Shown piece after piece: positions 20,249 to 29,278 of a DNA stretch of 64,000 nucleotides. This stretch comes from Bacteroides luhongzhouii. Its GTDB lineage: Bacteria; Bacteroidota; Bacteroidia; Bacteroidales; Bacteroidaceae. The stretch spans positions 4,154,001 through 4,218,000 of the forward strand of contig NZ_CP059973.1 of the NCBI RefSeq assembly GCF_009193295.2, in the 5' to 3' direction. Position numbers and translations under genes: made by a program. The notes beneath the pieces were generated by a model. That model ran no database searches. It was not told the DNA's origin and saw only the letters and a program-made list of their open reading frames with translations. Every line of letters begins with the position of its first letter. Within the stretch, counting starts at the first letter, position 1.

Positions 20249-20509
20249 ATGTCGAAGATTTGTCAAATTACCGGAAAGAAAGCCATGATTGGCAACAATG
20301 TTTCACACTCAAAGAGAAGAACTAAAAGAACCTTTGATTTGAACTTGTTTAACAAAAAGTTCTATTATGTAGAACAGGATTGTTGGATCAGCCTTAGCCT
20401 TTGCGCTAACGGGTTGCGTATTATCAACAAAAAAGGACTGGATGCTGCGCTGACTGAAGCAGTGGCTAAAGGTTATTGTGATTGGAAAAGCATTAAAGTA
20501 ATCGGCTAA
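20249..20509 (+). CDS. rpmB: 50S ribosomal protein L28
   Basis: An 86-residue bL28. The family signature [20 protein letters not shown] opens the protein, followed by the [12 protein letters not shown] basic stretch and the [21 protein letters not shown] tail. It is the first gene of a three-gene unit with rpmG and a DUF4295 gene, all within about 650 bases. Confidence 0.98.
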   Translation: MSKICQITGKKAMIGNNVSHSKRRTKRTFDLNLFNKKFYYVEQDCWISLSLCANGLRIINKKGLDAALTEAVAKGYCDWKSIKVIG

Positions 20510-20530
20510 ACGTAGAGGAGAAAACTTACA

Positions 20531-20719
20531 ATGGCAAAGAAAGCAAAAGGTAACAGAGTACAAGTGATTCTGGAATGTACAGAACACAAAGACAGTGGAA
20601 TGCCGGGAACATCTCGTTATATCACAACTAAGAACAGAAAGAATACTACAGAAAGACTTGAGTTGAAAAAATACAACCCAATTCTGAAGAGAGTAACAGT
20701 ACACAAGGAAATTAAATAA
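20531..20719 (+). CDS. rpmG: 50S ribosomal protein L33
   Basis: A 62-residue bL33. [20 protein letters not shown] and the later [20 protein letters not shown] are diagnostic. It lacks the CxxC pairs of zinc-binding L33 forms (one Cys only), so it is a zinc-independent paralog type. A GAGGAG motif precedes the ATG. It follows rpmB by 21 bases. Confidence 0.97.
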   Translation: MAKKAKGNRVQVILECTEHKDSGMPGTSRYITTKNRKNTTERLELKKYNPILKRVTVHKEIK

Positions 20720-20736
20720 TAAAAGTAGTATAACCC

Positions 20737-20895
20737 ATGGCAAAGAAAACAGTAGCAAGTTTGCACGAAGGTTCTAAAGAAGGTCGTGCTTATACCAAGG
20801 TTATCAAAATGGTAAAATCTCCGAAAACTGGAGCATACGTTTTTGATGAACAAATGGTTCCGAACGAAAAAGTACAAGACTTTTTCAAAAAATAA
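20737..20895 (+). CDS. DUF4295 small basic protein
   Basis: A 52-residue protein (MAKKTVASLHEGSKEGRAYT ... VQDFFKK) that matches the Bacteroidota-specific DUF4295 family, always found after rpmB-rpmG. It is small, Lys-rich and has a hydrophobic C-terminus, so an association with the ribosome is plausible but is inferred from context only. It starts 17 bases after rpmG and ends just before a clear terminator. Confidence 0.88.
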   Translation: MAKKTVASLHEGSKEGRAYTKVIKMVKSPKTGAYVFDEQMVPNEKVQDFFKK

Positions 20896-20922
20896 TCGAA
20901 ATAGCATATACGCTATAACTGC

Positions 20923-20959
20923 AAAATCCTCTCATTGGCAAACAATGAGGGGATTTTTT
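20923..20959 (+). terminator. Rho-independent terminator of the rpmB-rpmG-DUF4295 operon
   Basis: AAATCCTCTCATTG pairs with CAATGAGGGGATTT (14 bp, one G-T wobble) around a 5-base loop and is followed by TTTTTA. Confidence 0.85.
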
Positions 20960-20994
20960 ATTGCTTCTTTTTTTACTTTTCCAATCCTTTGTTA

Positions 20995-21002
20995 TATCTT
21001 TG
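20995..21002 (+). promoter_or_regulatory. -7 box of the ftsY promoter
   Basis: TATCTTTG matches TAnnTTTG, 31 bases before the ftsY ATG at 21034. It lies after the preceding terminator, so ftsY-rimO starts a new transcript. Confidence 0.55.
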
Positions 21003-21033
21003 TAGCAAATGTATTATACAAACAAGTGTCAAT

Positions 21034-21993
21034 ATGGGATTTTTTAGTTTTTTTTCAAAAGAGAAGAAGGAAACTTTAGATAAAGGATTATCTAAAACCA
21101 AAGAGAGCGTATTTAGTAAAATTGCTCGTGCTGTGGCTGGTAAGTCAAAAGTAGACGATGAAGTGTTGGATAATCTGGAAGAAGTACTGATCACATCTGA
21201 CGTAGGTGTAGAAACAACTTTAAATATTATCAAACGCATCGAGAAACGCGCTGCGGCCGATAAGTATGTGAATACTCAAGAACTGAATCTTATATTACGT
21301 GACGAAATAGCCGCTTTGCTTACCGAAAATAACTCGAATGATGTAGCTGATTTTGATGTACCCATTACAAGGAAACCTTATGTCATCATGGTTGTGGGAG
21401 TGAATGGAGTAGGGAAAACTACAACTATTGGTAAGCTGGCTTATCAATTCAAAAAAGCAGGTAAATCGGTTTATTTGGGAGCTGCCGACACTTTCCGTGC
21501 TGCAGCTGTAGAACAATTAATGATTTGGGGAGAACGGGTAGGAGTTCCTGTTGTCAAACAGAAAATGGGAGCGGATCCTGCATCTGTGGCTTATGACACT
21601 CTTAGTTCTGCCGTTGCCAATAACGCAGATGTGGTTATAATCGATACAGCTGGCCGTTTGCATAATAAGGTGGGCTTGATGAACGAGTTGACCAAAATCA
21701 AGAATGTGATGAAGAAGGTTGTACCCGATGCACCAGATGAAGTTTTATTGGTATTGGACGGTTCCACCGGACAAAATGCATTCGAACAGGCCAAACAATT
21801 CACTCTGGCAACCGAAGTTACTGCTATGGCTATCACTAAACTTGACGGAACCGCTAAAGGTGGTGTTGTGATTGGCATTTCCGATCAATTCAAGATTCCT
21901 GTTAAATATATCGGGTTAGGTGAAGGCATGGAAGACCTGCAAGTATTCCGTAAAAATGAATTCGTTGATTCCTTGTTTGGAGAGAACGCATGA
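21034..21993 (+). CDS. ftsY: Signal recognition particle receptor FtsY
   Basis: A 319-residue SRP GTPase that docks SRP-ribosome complexes at the inner membrane. After a short N-terminal KEKKETLDKGLSKTKESVFS helix it has the N domain (about 15-95) and the G domain with GVNGVGKTTTIGKLA (G1), DTFRAAAVEQL (G2), DTAGR (G3) and TKLDGTAKGG (G4). The acidic A domain of E. coli FtsY is almost absent, as is common outside Proteobacteria. An upstream in-frame ATG at 20935 lies before the promoter and within the terminator region, so 21034 (MGFFSFFSKEKK) is preferred. It overlaps rimO by 4 bases (ATGA). Confidence 0.97.
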   Translation: MGFFSFFSKEKKETLDKGLSKTKESVFSKIARAVAGKSKVDDEVLDNLEEVLITSDVGVETTLNIIKRIEKRAAADKYVNTQELNLILRDEIAALLTENNSNDVADFDVPITRKPYVIMVVGVNGVGKTTTIGKLAYQFKKAGKSVYLGAADTFRAAAVEQLMIWGERVGVPVVKQKMGADPASVAYDTLSSAVANNADVVIIDTAGRLHNKVGLMNELTKIKNVMKKVVPDAPDEVLLVLDGSTGQNAFEQAKQFTLATEVTAMAITKLDGTAKGGVVIGISDQFKIPVKYIGLGEGMEDLQVFRKNEFVDSLFGENA

Positions 21994-23300
21994 AAAGAAA
22001 GAGAATAGATATTATCACTTTAGGATGCTCTAAAAATTTGGTTGACTCCGAGCAGTTAATGCGCCAACTGGAAGAAGTCGGATATAGCGTAACCCATGAT
22101 ACTGAAAATCCACAAGGAGAAATTGCAGTAATTAACACGTGCGGCTTTATTGGTGATGCCAAAGAGGAGTCCATAAATATGATTCTGGAATTTGCTGAAA
22201 GAAAAGAAGAAGGGGATTTAAAGAAACTTTTCGTGATGGGTTGTCTTTCCGAACGTTATCTTAAGGAATTGGCTGTTGAAATACCGCAAGTAGATAAATT
22301 TTATGGCAAGTTCAACTGGAAGGAGCTTTTGCAAGATTTAGGAAAGGTCTATCATGATGAGTTATATATCGAACGGACATTGACAACTCCCCAGCATTAT
22401 GCTTACCTGAAAATTTCAGAAGGGTGTGACCGCAAATGTTCTTATTGTGCCATTCCCATTATTACAGGACACCATGTCTCCAAACCAATGGAAGAAATTT
22501 TGGATGAAGTACGATACCTGGTATCGCAAGGCGTGAAAGAATTTCAGGTGATCGCACAGGAATTGACTTATTATGGGATCGATCGGTATAAGAAGCAAAT
22601 GCTTCCGGAACTGATTGAACGTATTTCCGATATTCCTGGCGTGGAATGGATTCGGTTGCATTATGCCTATCCGGCACATTTCCCAACGGATTTATTCCGG
22701 GTTATACGTGAACGCGATAATGTATGTAAATATATGGATATTGCTCTTCAGCATATCAGTGACAATATGTTGAAATTAATGCGCCGGCAAGTGAGCAAAG
22801 AGGATACTTACCGACTGATTGAACAGTTTCGTAAAGAAGTGCCGGGCATTCACCTGCGAACAACTTTAATGGTAGGACATCCGGGAGAAACCGAGGAAGA
22901 CTTCGAAGAGCTTAAAGAGTTTGTGCGCAAAGTACGTTTTGATCGGATGGGAGCTTTTGCATATTCCGAAGAAGAAGGAACTTATGCTGCAGAAACATAC
23001 GAAGATTCTATTCCACAAGAGGTCAAACAAGCCAGACTTGATGAATTGATGAACATCCAGCAAGGTATCTCGGCAGAATTAAGTACGGAAAAAATCGGCA
23101 AACAGATGAAAATTATCATCGACCGTCTGGAAGGAGATTATTATATTGGACGAACAGAATTTGATTCACCGGAAGTAGATCCAGAAGTGCTGGTCAATCG
23201 TTCAGAGAGAGAACTTAAGATCGGACAGTTTTATCAGGTAGAAGTGACGAATGCAGACGATTTTGATTTATATGCAAAGATTATAAATGACTATGAATAA
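21990..23300 (+). CDS. rimO: Ribosomal protein S12 methylthiotransferase RimO
   Basis: A 436-residue radical-SAM enzyme that adds a methylthio group to an Asp of ribosomal protein S12. The N-terminal UPF0004 domain carries Cys13, Cys51 and Cys85 (ligands of the auxiliary cluster). The radical-SAM CxxxCxxC is at Cys146, Cys150 and Cys153 (EGCDRKCSYCAIP). A C-terminal TRAM domain begins near residue 370. The ITLGCSKNLVDSE start separates RimO from MiaB. It is coupled to ftsY by overlap and overlaps the next HU gene. Confidence 0.96.
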   Translation: MKRKRIDIITLGCSKNLVDSEQLMRQLEEVGYSVTHDTENPQGEIAVINTCGFIGDAKEESINMILEFAERKEEGDLKKLFVMGCLSERYLKELAVEIPQVDKFYGKFNWKELLQDLGKVYHDELYIERTLTTPQHYAYLKISEGCDRKCSYCAIPIITGHHVSKPMEEILDEVRYLVSQGVKEFQVIAQELTYYGIDRYKKQMLPELIERISDIPGVEWIRLHYAYPAHFPTDLFRVIRERDNVCKYMDIALQHISDNMLKLMRRQVSKEDTYRLIEQFRKEVPGIHLRTTLMVGHPGETEEDFEELKEFVRKVRFDRMGAFAYSEEEGTYAAETYEDSIPQEVKQARLDELMNIQQGISAELSTEKIGKQMKIIIDRLEGDYYIGRTEFDSPEVDPEVLVNRSERELKIGQFYQVEVTNADDFDLYAKIINDYE

Positions 23301-23565
23301 TAAGGAATTTACATCCGAACTAGCGGAAAGATTGGGATACACAATCAAGGATACTTCCGAATTGATGGGTTCTTTGTTGTCCAGCATGACACAAGAATTG
23401 GAAGAAGGTAATGTGATTGCAGTTCAAGGATTCGGCTCGTTTGAAGTAAAAAAGAAAGCGGAACGAATTTCAATTAACCCGGCAAGCAAACAACGCATGT
23501 TGGTTCCACCCAAATTAGTGCTATCTTATAGACCTAGCAATACATTGAAAGATAAGTTTAAATAA
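23287..23565 (+). CDS. HU/IHF-family DNA-binding protein
   Basis: About 90-92 residues of an HU-like nucleoid protein. Two N-terminal helices (KEFTSELAERLGYTIKDTSE) are followed by the VIAVQGFGSFEVKKKAERIS strand pair and an arm region INPASKQRMLVPPKLVLSYR. The arm departs from the canonical GRNPxTGE, so DNA bending could differ. The frame opens at 23287 (MTMNNKEF), inside the end of rimO; the ATG at 23293 is an equally good start. Position directly before the HU-LysM gene suggests the two may form a heterodimer, but that is a guess. Confidence 0.9.
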   Translation: MTMNNKEFTSELAERLGYTIKDTSELMGSLLSSMTQELEEGNVIAVQGFGSFEVKKKAERISINPASKQRMLVPPKLVLSYRPSNTLKDKFK

Positions 23566-23578
23566 ATAATTTCCCGTT

Positions 23579-24928
23579 ATGAATGAAAGACTAACAATTC
23601 AAGACCTTACTGACTTATTGGCAGCCAAACATAGCATGACCAAGAAAGACGCCGAAGCGTTTGTTAAAGAGTTTTTTCTCTTGATAGAACAAGCTTTGGA
23701 GAACGAGAAGACTGTAAAAATCAAAGGATTGGGAACTTTCAAACTTATTGATGTAGATAGCCGGGAAAGTGTCAATGTCAACACAGGAGAACGTTTCCAG
23801 ATAAAGGGACATACGAAAGTCTCATTTTCTCCGGATGCAAATCTAAGAGATACAATAAATAAGCCTTTCGCACACTTTGAAACTGTTGTATTGAATGAAA
23901 ATACAATCTTGGAAGATACTCCAATAGAAAATGCAGAGGAAGAAGAAGCTGGAGAGGAAGCGTCAGTACAAACTGCCTTGAATGAGGTTGGTGAGAATAC
24001 AGCTCCCCCTATAACAAAGGAATATGAAGGCACTGATGATGAGCTTTCAGAAGAAGAGTTGATTCAGGAAGAGCAAATAACTGTTCAACCATCTATTGAA
24101 CAATCAGAGCCTAAAGAGACCATCACAAAAACTGATATCGAAAAAAAAGTCGAACAGCAGGAAGATGAAGAAGTCCCGGAGGAGGAAGTAGCAATTGTAG
24201 AACAACGACCAGCAGCACCTATAATAGAAAAAAAAGAGGAGATCACTGCCGAGAAAATTATAGAACAAGAGCTTATGAAAGCAAATCTGCAACCTGTGGC
24301 TCCTACAATACCTCCTGCTAAAAAAGAAACGATTAAACCGATCAAATCAGAACAAGTATCTCAGCAGACTTCTAAAAAAACAGCTCCAGTGAAGGAAAAA
24401 TCTCCTGTACCTTATTTAATAGCTGTTATTGTAATCGTTTTGTTATTATGTGGAGGTGTTATCCTATTCATTTATTACCCGGATTTATTTTCCTCTTCAT
24501 CTGACAAGAACGCCCTGGATATGCCACCTGTGACAACTCAACCCGTTCAACCGGAAGCACAACTTTCCGATACAATTGAACGGAAGGATACCATAAAGGA
24601 AATAACTCCTGATATACCTAAAGTTGTTACGACCACACAACCTGTTGCTCAAAAAGAAGAAACTGTTCCTGCCAAAGCAGAACCCCAGACAGCTCCACAG
24701 CAACCTGCTACATCTGTTTATTTAGATTCAGCATCTTATAAAATCACAGGAACCAAAACGAAATATACAATCAAAGAAGGAGAAACTTTGACTAGGGTAT
24801 CCTTGCGTTTTTATGGTACAAAAGCAATGTGGCCATACATTGTAAAGCACAACCCAAAGGTTATTAAGAACCCCAATAACGTACCATATGGCACAACAAT
24901 TGAAATACCGGAACTTATAAAAGAATAA
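23579..24928 (+). CDS. HU-domain / transmembrane / LysM-domain fusion protein
   Basis: A 449-residue protein with an unusual domain order. Residues 1-92 are an HU-like DNA-binding domain with the arm motif VNVNTGERFQIKGHTKVSFS. Residues 100-275 are a long acidic, then Lys/Pro-rich, low-complexity linker. Residues 277-300 (PYLIAVIVIVLLLCGGVILF) form one TM helix preceded by lysines, so the HU side should be cytoplasmic. After another Pro/Thr/Gln-rich linker, residues 394-449 are a LysM domain (YTIKEGETLTRVSLRFYGTK). LysM binds peptidoglycan, so the protein could tie DNA to the cell wall through the inner membrane. It follows the HU gene by 13 bases. The function is inferred only. Confidence 0.88.
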   Translation: MNERLTIQDLTDLLAAKHSMTKKDAEAFVKEFFLLIEQALENEKTVKIKGLGTFKLIDVDSRESVNVNTGERFQIKGHTKVSFSPDANLRDTINKPFAHFETVVLNENTILEDTPIENAEEEEAGEEASVQTALNEVGENTAPPITKEYEGTDDELSEEELIQEEQITVQPSIEQSEPKETITKTDIEKKVEQQEDEEVPEEEVAIVEQRPAAPIIEKKEEITAEKIIEQELMKANLQPVAPTIPPAKKETIKPIKSEQVSQQTSKKTAPVKEKSPVPYLIAVIVIVLLLCGGVILFIYYPDLFSSSSDKNALDMPPVTTQPVQPEAQLSDTIERKDTIKEITPDIPKVVTTTQPVAQKEETVPAKAEPQTAPQQPATSVYLDSASYKITGTKTKYTIKEGETLTRVSLRFYGTKAMWPYIVKHNPKVIKNPNNVPYGTTIEIPELIKE

Positions 24929-24939
24929 ATAGCAATATA

Positions 24940-24977
24940 TTCACCCGATCATGCAAATCTTGTATTGATCGGGTGAA
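24940..24977 (+). terminator. Terminator-like hairpin after the HU-LysM gene
   Basis: TTCACCCGATCA (24940-24951) pairs perfectly with TGATCGGGTGAA (24966-24977). No T run follows, so it may be an mRNA 3'-end stabiliser rather than a classical terminator. Confidence 0.5.
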
Positions 24978-25050
24978 ATGTTATGGATGTACAAAAGCGT
25001 ATGAAAGTACCTTAATCTAAAGATTTCGCATTGTTTTTTAATAAAAATTA

Positions 25051-25082
25051 GTTGCAATCGTTAATTATATGGCGTACTTTTG
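25051..25082 (+). promoter_or_regulatory. Promoter of the Bat operon
   Basis: GTTG (25051-25054) and TACTTTTG (25075-25082) are separated by 20 bases, fitting the Bacteroides -33/-7 pattern with one mismatch in the -33. The leader to the moxR ATG is about 75 bases. Confidence 0.6.
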
Positions 25083-25163
25083 AGGGCAAAATAGGAAGCC
25101 TTATGACACAGGCAAGGCTTACATAAAATAAAAGGGATTTAAATAATAAAATATTAAGTATTT

Positions 25164-26159
25164 ATGGCTGAATCAATTGATATCCGCGAGCTAAATGAGC
25201 GGATTGAAAGACAAAGTGCTTTCGTTACCAATCTTACGACAGGGATGGACCAAATCATTGTTGGTCAGAAACATTTGGTTGAATCACTGCTTATCGGATT
25301 ACTTTCCGATGGTCACGTTCTTTTGGAAGGTGTGCCTGGTTTGGCGAAAACCTTGGCTATTAAAACACTCGCTTCTTTGATTGATGCGAAGTATAGCCGT
25401 ATCCAGTTTACGCCAGACTTATTGCCTGCCGACGTTATCGGTACAATGGTTTACAGTCAGAAAGATGAATCTTTTAAAGTGCAGCGAGGACCAATTTTCG
25501 CAAACTTTGTATTAGCTGATGAAATCAACCGTGCTCCTGCTAAAGTACAGAGTGCTTTGCTGGAAGCAATGCAGGAACGTCAGGTTACTATTGGTAAAGA
25601 AACATTCATATTACCGGAACCTTTCCTTGTACTGGCTACTCAGAACCCTATCGAACAAGAAGGAACTTACCCGCTTCCTGAGGCACAAGTTGACCGTTTC
25701 ATGCTGAAAGTTGTCATTGATTATCCGAAGCTGGAAGAAGAAAAACTGATTATTCGCCAAAATATCAATGGTGAGAAGTTTAATGTGAAGCCTATTCTCA
25801 AAGCGGATGAAATTATTGAAGCACGTAAGGTTGTTCGTCAGGTGTATCTGGATGAGAAGATTGAACGTTATATTGTAGATATTGTATTTGCAACCCGTTT
25901 CCCTGAAAAGTATGATCTCAAGGAACTGAAAGATATGATCGGATTCGGAGGTTCACCTCGTGCATCTATCAATCTGGCCTTGGCTGCTCGCACATATGCA
26001 TTTATCAAACGTCGCGGTTACGTAATTCCAGAAGATGTACGTGCTGTAGCACATGATGTTCTCCGTCATCGTATTGGATTGACATACGAAGCTGAAGCTA
26101 ATAATATGACTTCGGACGAAATCATCAGTAAGATTTTGAATAAGGTTGAAGTGCCCTAA
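25164..26159 (+). CDS. MoxR-family AAA+ ATPase (Bat operon)
   Basis: A 331-residue cytoplasmic AAA+ ATPase. It has Walker A GVPGLAKT (about 55-62), Walker B VLADEINRAPAKVQSALLEA, the MoxR hallmark ATQNPIEQEGTYPLPEAQ-DRF near residues 155-175, and a C-terminal lid. MoxR ATPases act as chaperones for VWA-domain partners, and three such partners follow. It is the first gene of an eight-gene rightward operon equivalent to the aerotolerance operon of B. fragilis. Confidence 0.95.
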   Translation: MAESIDIRELNERIERQSAFVTNLTTGMDQIIVGQKHLVESLLIGLLSDGHVLLEGVPGLAKTLAIKTLASLIDAKYSRIQFTPDLLPADVIGTMVYSQKDESFKVQRGPIFANFVLADEINRAPAKVQSALLEAMQERQVTIGKETFILPEPFLVLATQNPIEQEGTYPLPEAQVDRFMLKVVIDYPKLEEEKLIIRQNINGEKFNVKPILKADEIIEARKVVRQVYLDEKIERYIVDIVFATRFPEKYDLKELKDMIGFGGSPRASINLALAARTYAFIKRRGYVIPEDVRAVAHDVLRHRIGLTYEAEANNMTSDEIISKILNKVEVP

Positions 26160-26242
26160 TTTGTAGTTATAATACAGTCAATAAGTAGTCATTAATATCT
26201 ATACATGGCTACTTAACTACTTACTACTTAACTACTGTATAA

Positions 26243-27112
26243 ATGGAAACAAGTGAAATACTAAAAAAAGTTCGCCAAATTGAAATAAAGACACGAGGAT
26301 TGTCTAACAATATCTTTGCAGGCCAATATCATTCGGCTTTCAAGGGTAGGGGTATGTCATTTTCGGAAGTCCGTGAATATCAATTCGGCGATGATATACG
26401 TGACATAGACTGGAATGTGACTGCGCGCTTCAATAAACCTTATGTGAAAGTATTTGAAGAAGAACGCGAACTGACAGTTATGTTAATGGTCGATGTTTCC
26501 GGAAGTTTGGAATTTGGTACGATCAAGCAGTTGAAGAAGGATATGGTGACGGAAATCGCTGCCACGCTTGCTTTCTCTGCTATCCAGAACAATGATAAAA
26601 TAGGTGTGATTTTCTTTTCAGACCAGATAGAAAAGTTTATTCCTCCCAAGAAAGGCCGTAAACATATCTTATATATTATTCGCGAATTGATTGATTTTCA
26701 GCCGGAAAGCCGTCGTACAAATATTCGTCTTGCCTTAGAATATTTGACAAACGTGATGAAAAGACGTTGTACTGCATTTATCTTATCAGACTTTATTGAT
26801 CAGGAAAGCTTTAAGAATGCACTGACCATTGCTAATAGAAAACATGATGTAGTAGCATTACAAGTATATGACAGGAGGGTTAGTGATCTCCCCCCAGTAG
26901 GACTGATGCGAATCAAAGATGCAGAAACTGGACATGAACAATGGATCGATACCTCTTCCAAAGCTGTACGCCGGGCACATCGTGACTGGTGGATACAAAA
27001 GCAGACTGAACTTAACGATACTTTTACTAAAAGTAACGTGGATGCTGTATCTGTCAGAACCGATCAGGATTACGTAAAGGCATTGTTGAACTTATTTGCC
27101 AAACGAAATTAA
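26243..27112 (+). CDS. DUF58 VWA-like protein (Bat operon)
   Basis: A 289-residue cytoplasmic protein of the DUF58 family. The defining SEVREYQFGDDIRDIDWNVT motif (about 40-62) is followed by a VWA-like fold with the MIDAS motif DVSGS near residue 83. It lacks TM helices. DUF58 proteins regularly pair with MoxR ATPases. Its stop overlaps the next start by one base (TAATG), so the genes are translationally coupled. Confidence 0.93.
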   Translation: METSEILKKVRQIEIKTRGLSNNIFAGQYHSAFKGRGMSFSEVREYQFGDDIRDIDWNVTARFNKPYVKVFEEERELTVMLMVDVSGSLEFGTIKQLKKDMVTEIAATLAFSAIQNNDKIGVIFFSDQIEKFIPPKKGRKHILYIIRELIDFQPESRRTNIRLALEYLTNVMKRRCTAFILSDFIDQESFKNALTIANRKHDVVALQVYDRRVSDLPPVGLMRIKDAETGHEQWIDTSSKAVRRAHRDWWIQKQTELNDTFTKSNVDAVSVRTDQDYVKALLNLFAKRN

Positions 27113-28200
27113 TGGAATCAAAGATGAATAAAAATATTATTCTGATAGCATTATTAGGTCTATTGTCTGTCGGTAAAGCAGTAGCACAGTCTGTCACGGT
27201 AGAAGCAAAAATTGATTCATTGCAGATACTGATTGGCGAACAGGCAAAAGTGCAATTGCAAGTAGCTATGGATGCCAAACAACGTGCTATTTTTCCTGCT
27301 TACGCCGATACACTGGTAAAAGGTGTGGAAATTATAGAAACAGTCAAACCGGATACTCAATTCCTGAATGATCGTCAACGAATGTTGATTACTCAGGAAT
27401 ATATTATTACTTCTTTTGACTCTGCTCTATATTATCTACCACCAATGCCGGTTACCGTAGATGGTAAAGTATATAAATCCAAAGCTCTAGCATTGAAAGT
27501 ATATTCGATGCCGGTTGACACATTACATCCAGACCAGTTCTTTGGGCAGAAACCTGTGATGAAAGCTCCTTTTGCATGGGAAGACTGGTATGGATTAATT
27601 GCCTGTTCATTCTTGGCTTTACCTTTGCTTGGTTTACTGATCTATCTCATTATTCGTATACGTGATAATAAACCTATTATCCGTAAAATAAAAGTTGAAC
27701 CTAAATTACCTCCACATCAGGCTGCAATGAAAGAGATAGAACGTATCAAAGCTGAGAAAATTTGGCAGAAAGGACAGCCGAAGGAGTACTACACCGAACT
27801 AACTGATACGCTTCGTACCTATATTAAGGATCGTTTCGGATTTAACGCATTGGAAATGACTTCTTCTGAGATAATCGACCAGCTATTGGAGTTGAATGAT
27901 AAAGAGGCTATATCAGACTTGAAACTTTTATTCCAAACCGCTGATTTAGTGAAGTTTGCCAAGCATGATCCTCAGATGAATGAAAACGATGCTAATTTGA
28001 TTAATGCCATCGATTTTATCAATGAGACAAAACAACCGGAAGAGGAAAACCAGAAACCGCAACCAACGGAAATCACTATTATTGAGAAACGTTCTTTACG
28101 TGTTAAAGCTATGCTGATTTGCGGAATTGCACTATTATCAGCAGCACTGGTTGGTACCTTTATATATATAGGTCTGCAGTTATACAATCTTTTTGTATAA
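27112..28200 (+). CDS. BatD-like membrane protein in the Bat operon
   Basis: A 362-residue protein with a signal peptide (NKNIILIALLGLLSVGKAVA), an N-terminal beta-rich periplasmic domain (about 25-150), a TM (about 163-183), a cytoplasmic helical region (about 190-310) that contains KEYYTELTDTLRTYIKDRFG, and a final TM (about 335-355). The helical region resembles the C-terminal part of BatD, so it is best seen as a BatD-like or DUF4381-like accessory. It overlaps the DUF58 gene by one base; the internal ATG at 27124 is an alternative start. The function is unknown, presumably as part of the Bat membrane complex. Confidence 0.8.
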   Translation: MESKMNKNIILIALLGLLSVGKAVAQSVTVEAKIDSLQILIGEQAKVQLQVAMDAKQRAIFPAYADTLVKGVEIIETVKPDTQFLNDRQRMLITQEYIITSFDSALYYLPPMPVTVDGKVYKSKALALKVYSMPVDTLHPDQFFGQKPVMKAPFAWEDWYGLIACSFLALPLLGLLIYLIIRIRDNKPIIRKIKVEPKLPPHQAAMKEIERIKAEKIWQKGQPKEYYTELTDTLRTYIKDRFGFNALEMTSSEIIDQLLELNDKEAISDLKLLFQTADLVKFAKHDPQMNENDANLINAIDFINETKQPEEENQKPQPTEITIIEKRSLRVKAMLICGIALLSAALVGTFIYIGLQLYNLFV

Positions 28201-28249
28201 AGAATGTATAGCTTAATACTAAATAGTAAACTGTTAAATCATAAATAAA

Positions 28250-29233
28250 ATGGTTTTTGCCAATATTGAATATCTGTTTTTGCTATTATTGCTTATACCG
28301 TATATTGTATGGTATATCCTGAAGCAAAAGAAAAGTGAAGCAACTCTTCAAATTTCAGATGCCCGGGTATATGCACATACGCCTAAGAGTTATAAGAACT
28401 ATTTGTTGCATGTTCCATTTCTACTGCGCTGCCTTGCTTTAGTGTTGGTAATCTTGGTTCTTGCACGCCCGCAAACTACTAATAAGTGGCAGAACAGTGA
28501 GATAGAAGGAATTGATATTATGCTGGCTATCGACGTTTCTACCAGTATGTTGGCAGAAGATTTAAAGCCAAATAGACTTGAAGCCGCCAAAGATGTAGCT
28601 GCAGAATTTATCAACGGACGTCCTAATGATAATATCGGTATTACATTATTTGCAGGAGAAACCTTCACTCAATGTCCGCTGACTGTAGATCATGCCGTAT
28701 TGTTGGATATGATACATAACATCAAATGCGGCCTTATCACTGACGGTACTGCGGTTGGTATGGGCATTGCTAATGCTGTGACTCGCTTAAAAGATAGCAA
28801 AGCGAAATCCAAAGTTATCATCTTATTGACGGATGGTACTAATAATAAGGGAGATATTTCGCCAATGACAGCGGCTGAAATAGCTAAAAGTTTTGGTATT
28901 CGTGTATATACTATCGGGGTAGGTACTAATGGAATGGCTCCTTATCCTTATCCAGTCGGGAATACTGTACAATATGTAAGTATGCCGGTAGAAATTGATG
29001 AAAAGACATTGACAGAGATTGCCGGAACAACGGATGGTAACTATTTCCGAGCTACGAGCAACTCGAAACTAAAAGAAGTATATGAAGAAATTGATAAACT
29101 GGAAAAGACTAAACTGAATGTAAAAGAGTATAGTAAACGAGATGAAGAGTATCAATGGTTTGCACTAGCTGCTTTCCTCTGTGTCTTGCTTGAAGTACTA
29201 TTACGCAATTCGGTACTCAAAAAAATTCCATAA
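28250..29233 (+). CDS. batA: VWA-domain membrane protein BatA
   Basis: A 327-residue inner-membrane protein. Two N-terminal TMs (about 5-22 and 52-72) are followed by a VWA domain (about 90-285) with an intact MIDAS (AIDVSTSML; T at FTQCPLT; LLTDGTNNKG) and a C-terminal TM (about 305-322). In Bacteroides fragilis BatA-E contribute to tolerance of oxygen. It is third among the VWA/DUF58 proteins of the operon and is followed closely by batB, a paralog. Confidence 0.93.
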   Translation: MVFANIEYLFLLLLLIPYIVWYILKQKKSEATLQISDARVYAHTPKSYKNYLLHVPFLLRCLALVLVILVLARPQTTNKWQNSEIEGIDIMLAIDVSTSMLAEDLKPNRLEAAKDVAAEFINGRPNDNIGITLFAGETFTQCPLTVDHAVLLDMIHNIKCGLITDGTAVGMGIANAVTRLKDSKAKSKVIILLTDGTNNKGDISPMTAAEIAKSFGIRVYTIGVGTNGMAPYPYPVGNTVQYVSMPVEIDEKTLTEIAGTTDGNYFRATSNSKLKEVYEEIDKLEKTKLNVKEYSKRDEEYQWFALAAFLCVLLEVLLRNSVLKKIP

Positions 29234-29278
29234 GAATGTTTGTCAATCGTTATTTGCCAATCATAAAATAGTAAGAAG

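Noticed and set aside
20935..21033. Extended N-terminus for FtsY (MANNEGIFYCFFFYFSN)
   Set aside because: This region contains the upstream terminator and the promoter box; the ATG at 21034 matches the family start.
26160..26242. Repeated TACTTAACTACT motifs between moxR and DUF58 genes
   Set aside because: Short, AT-rich and imperfect; it may be chance and has no clear structure.
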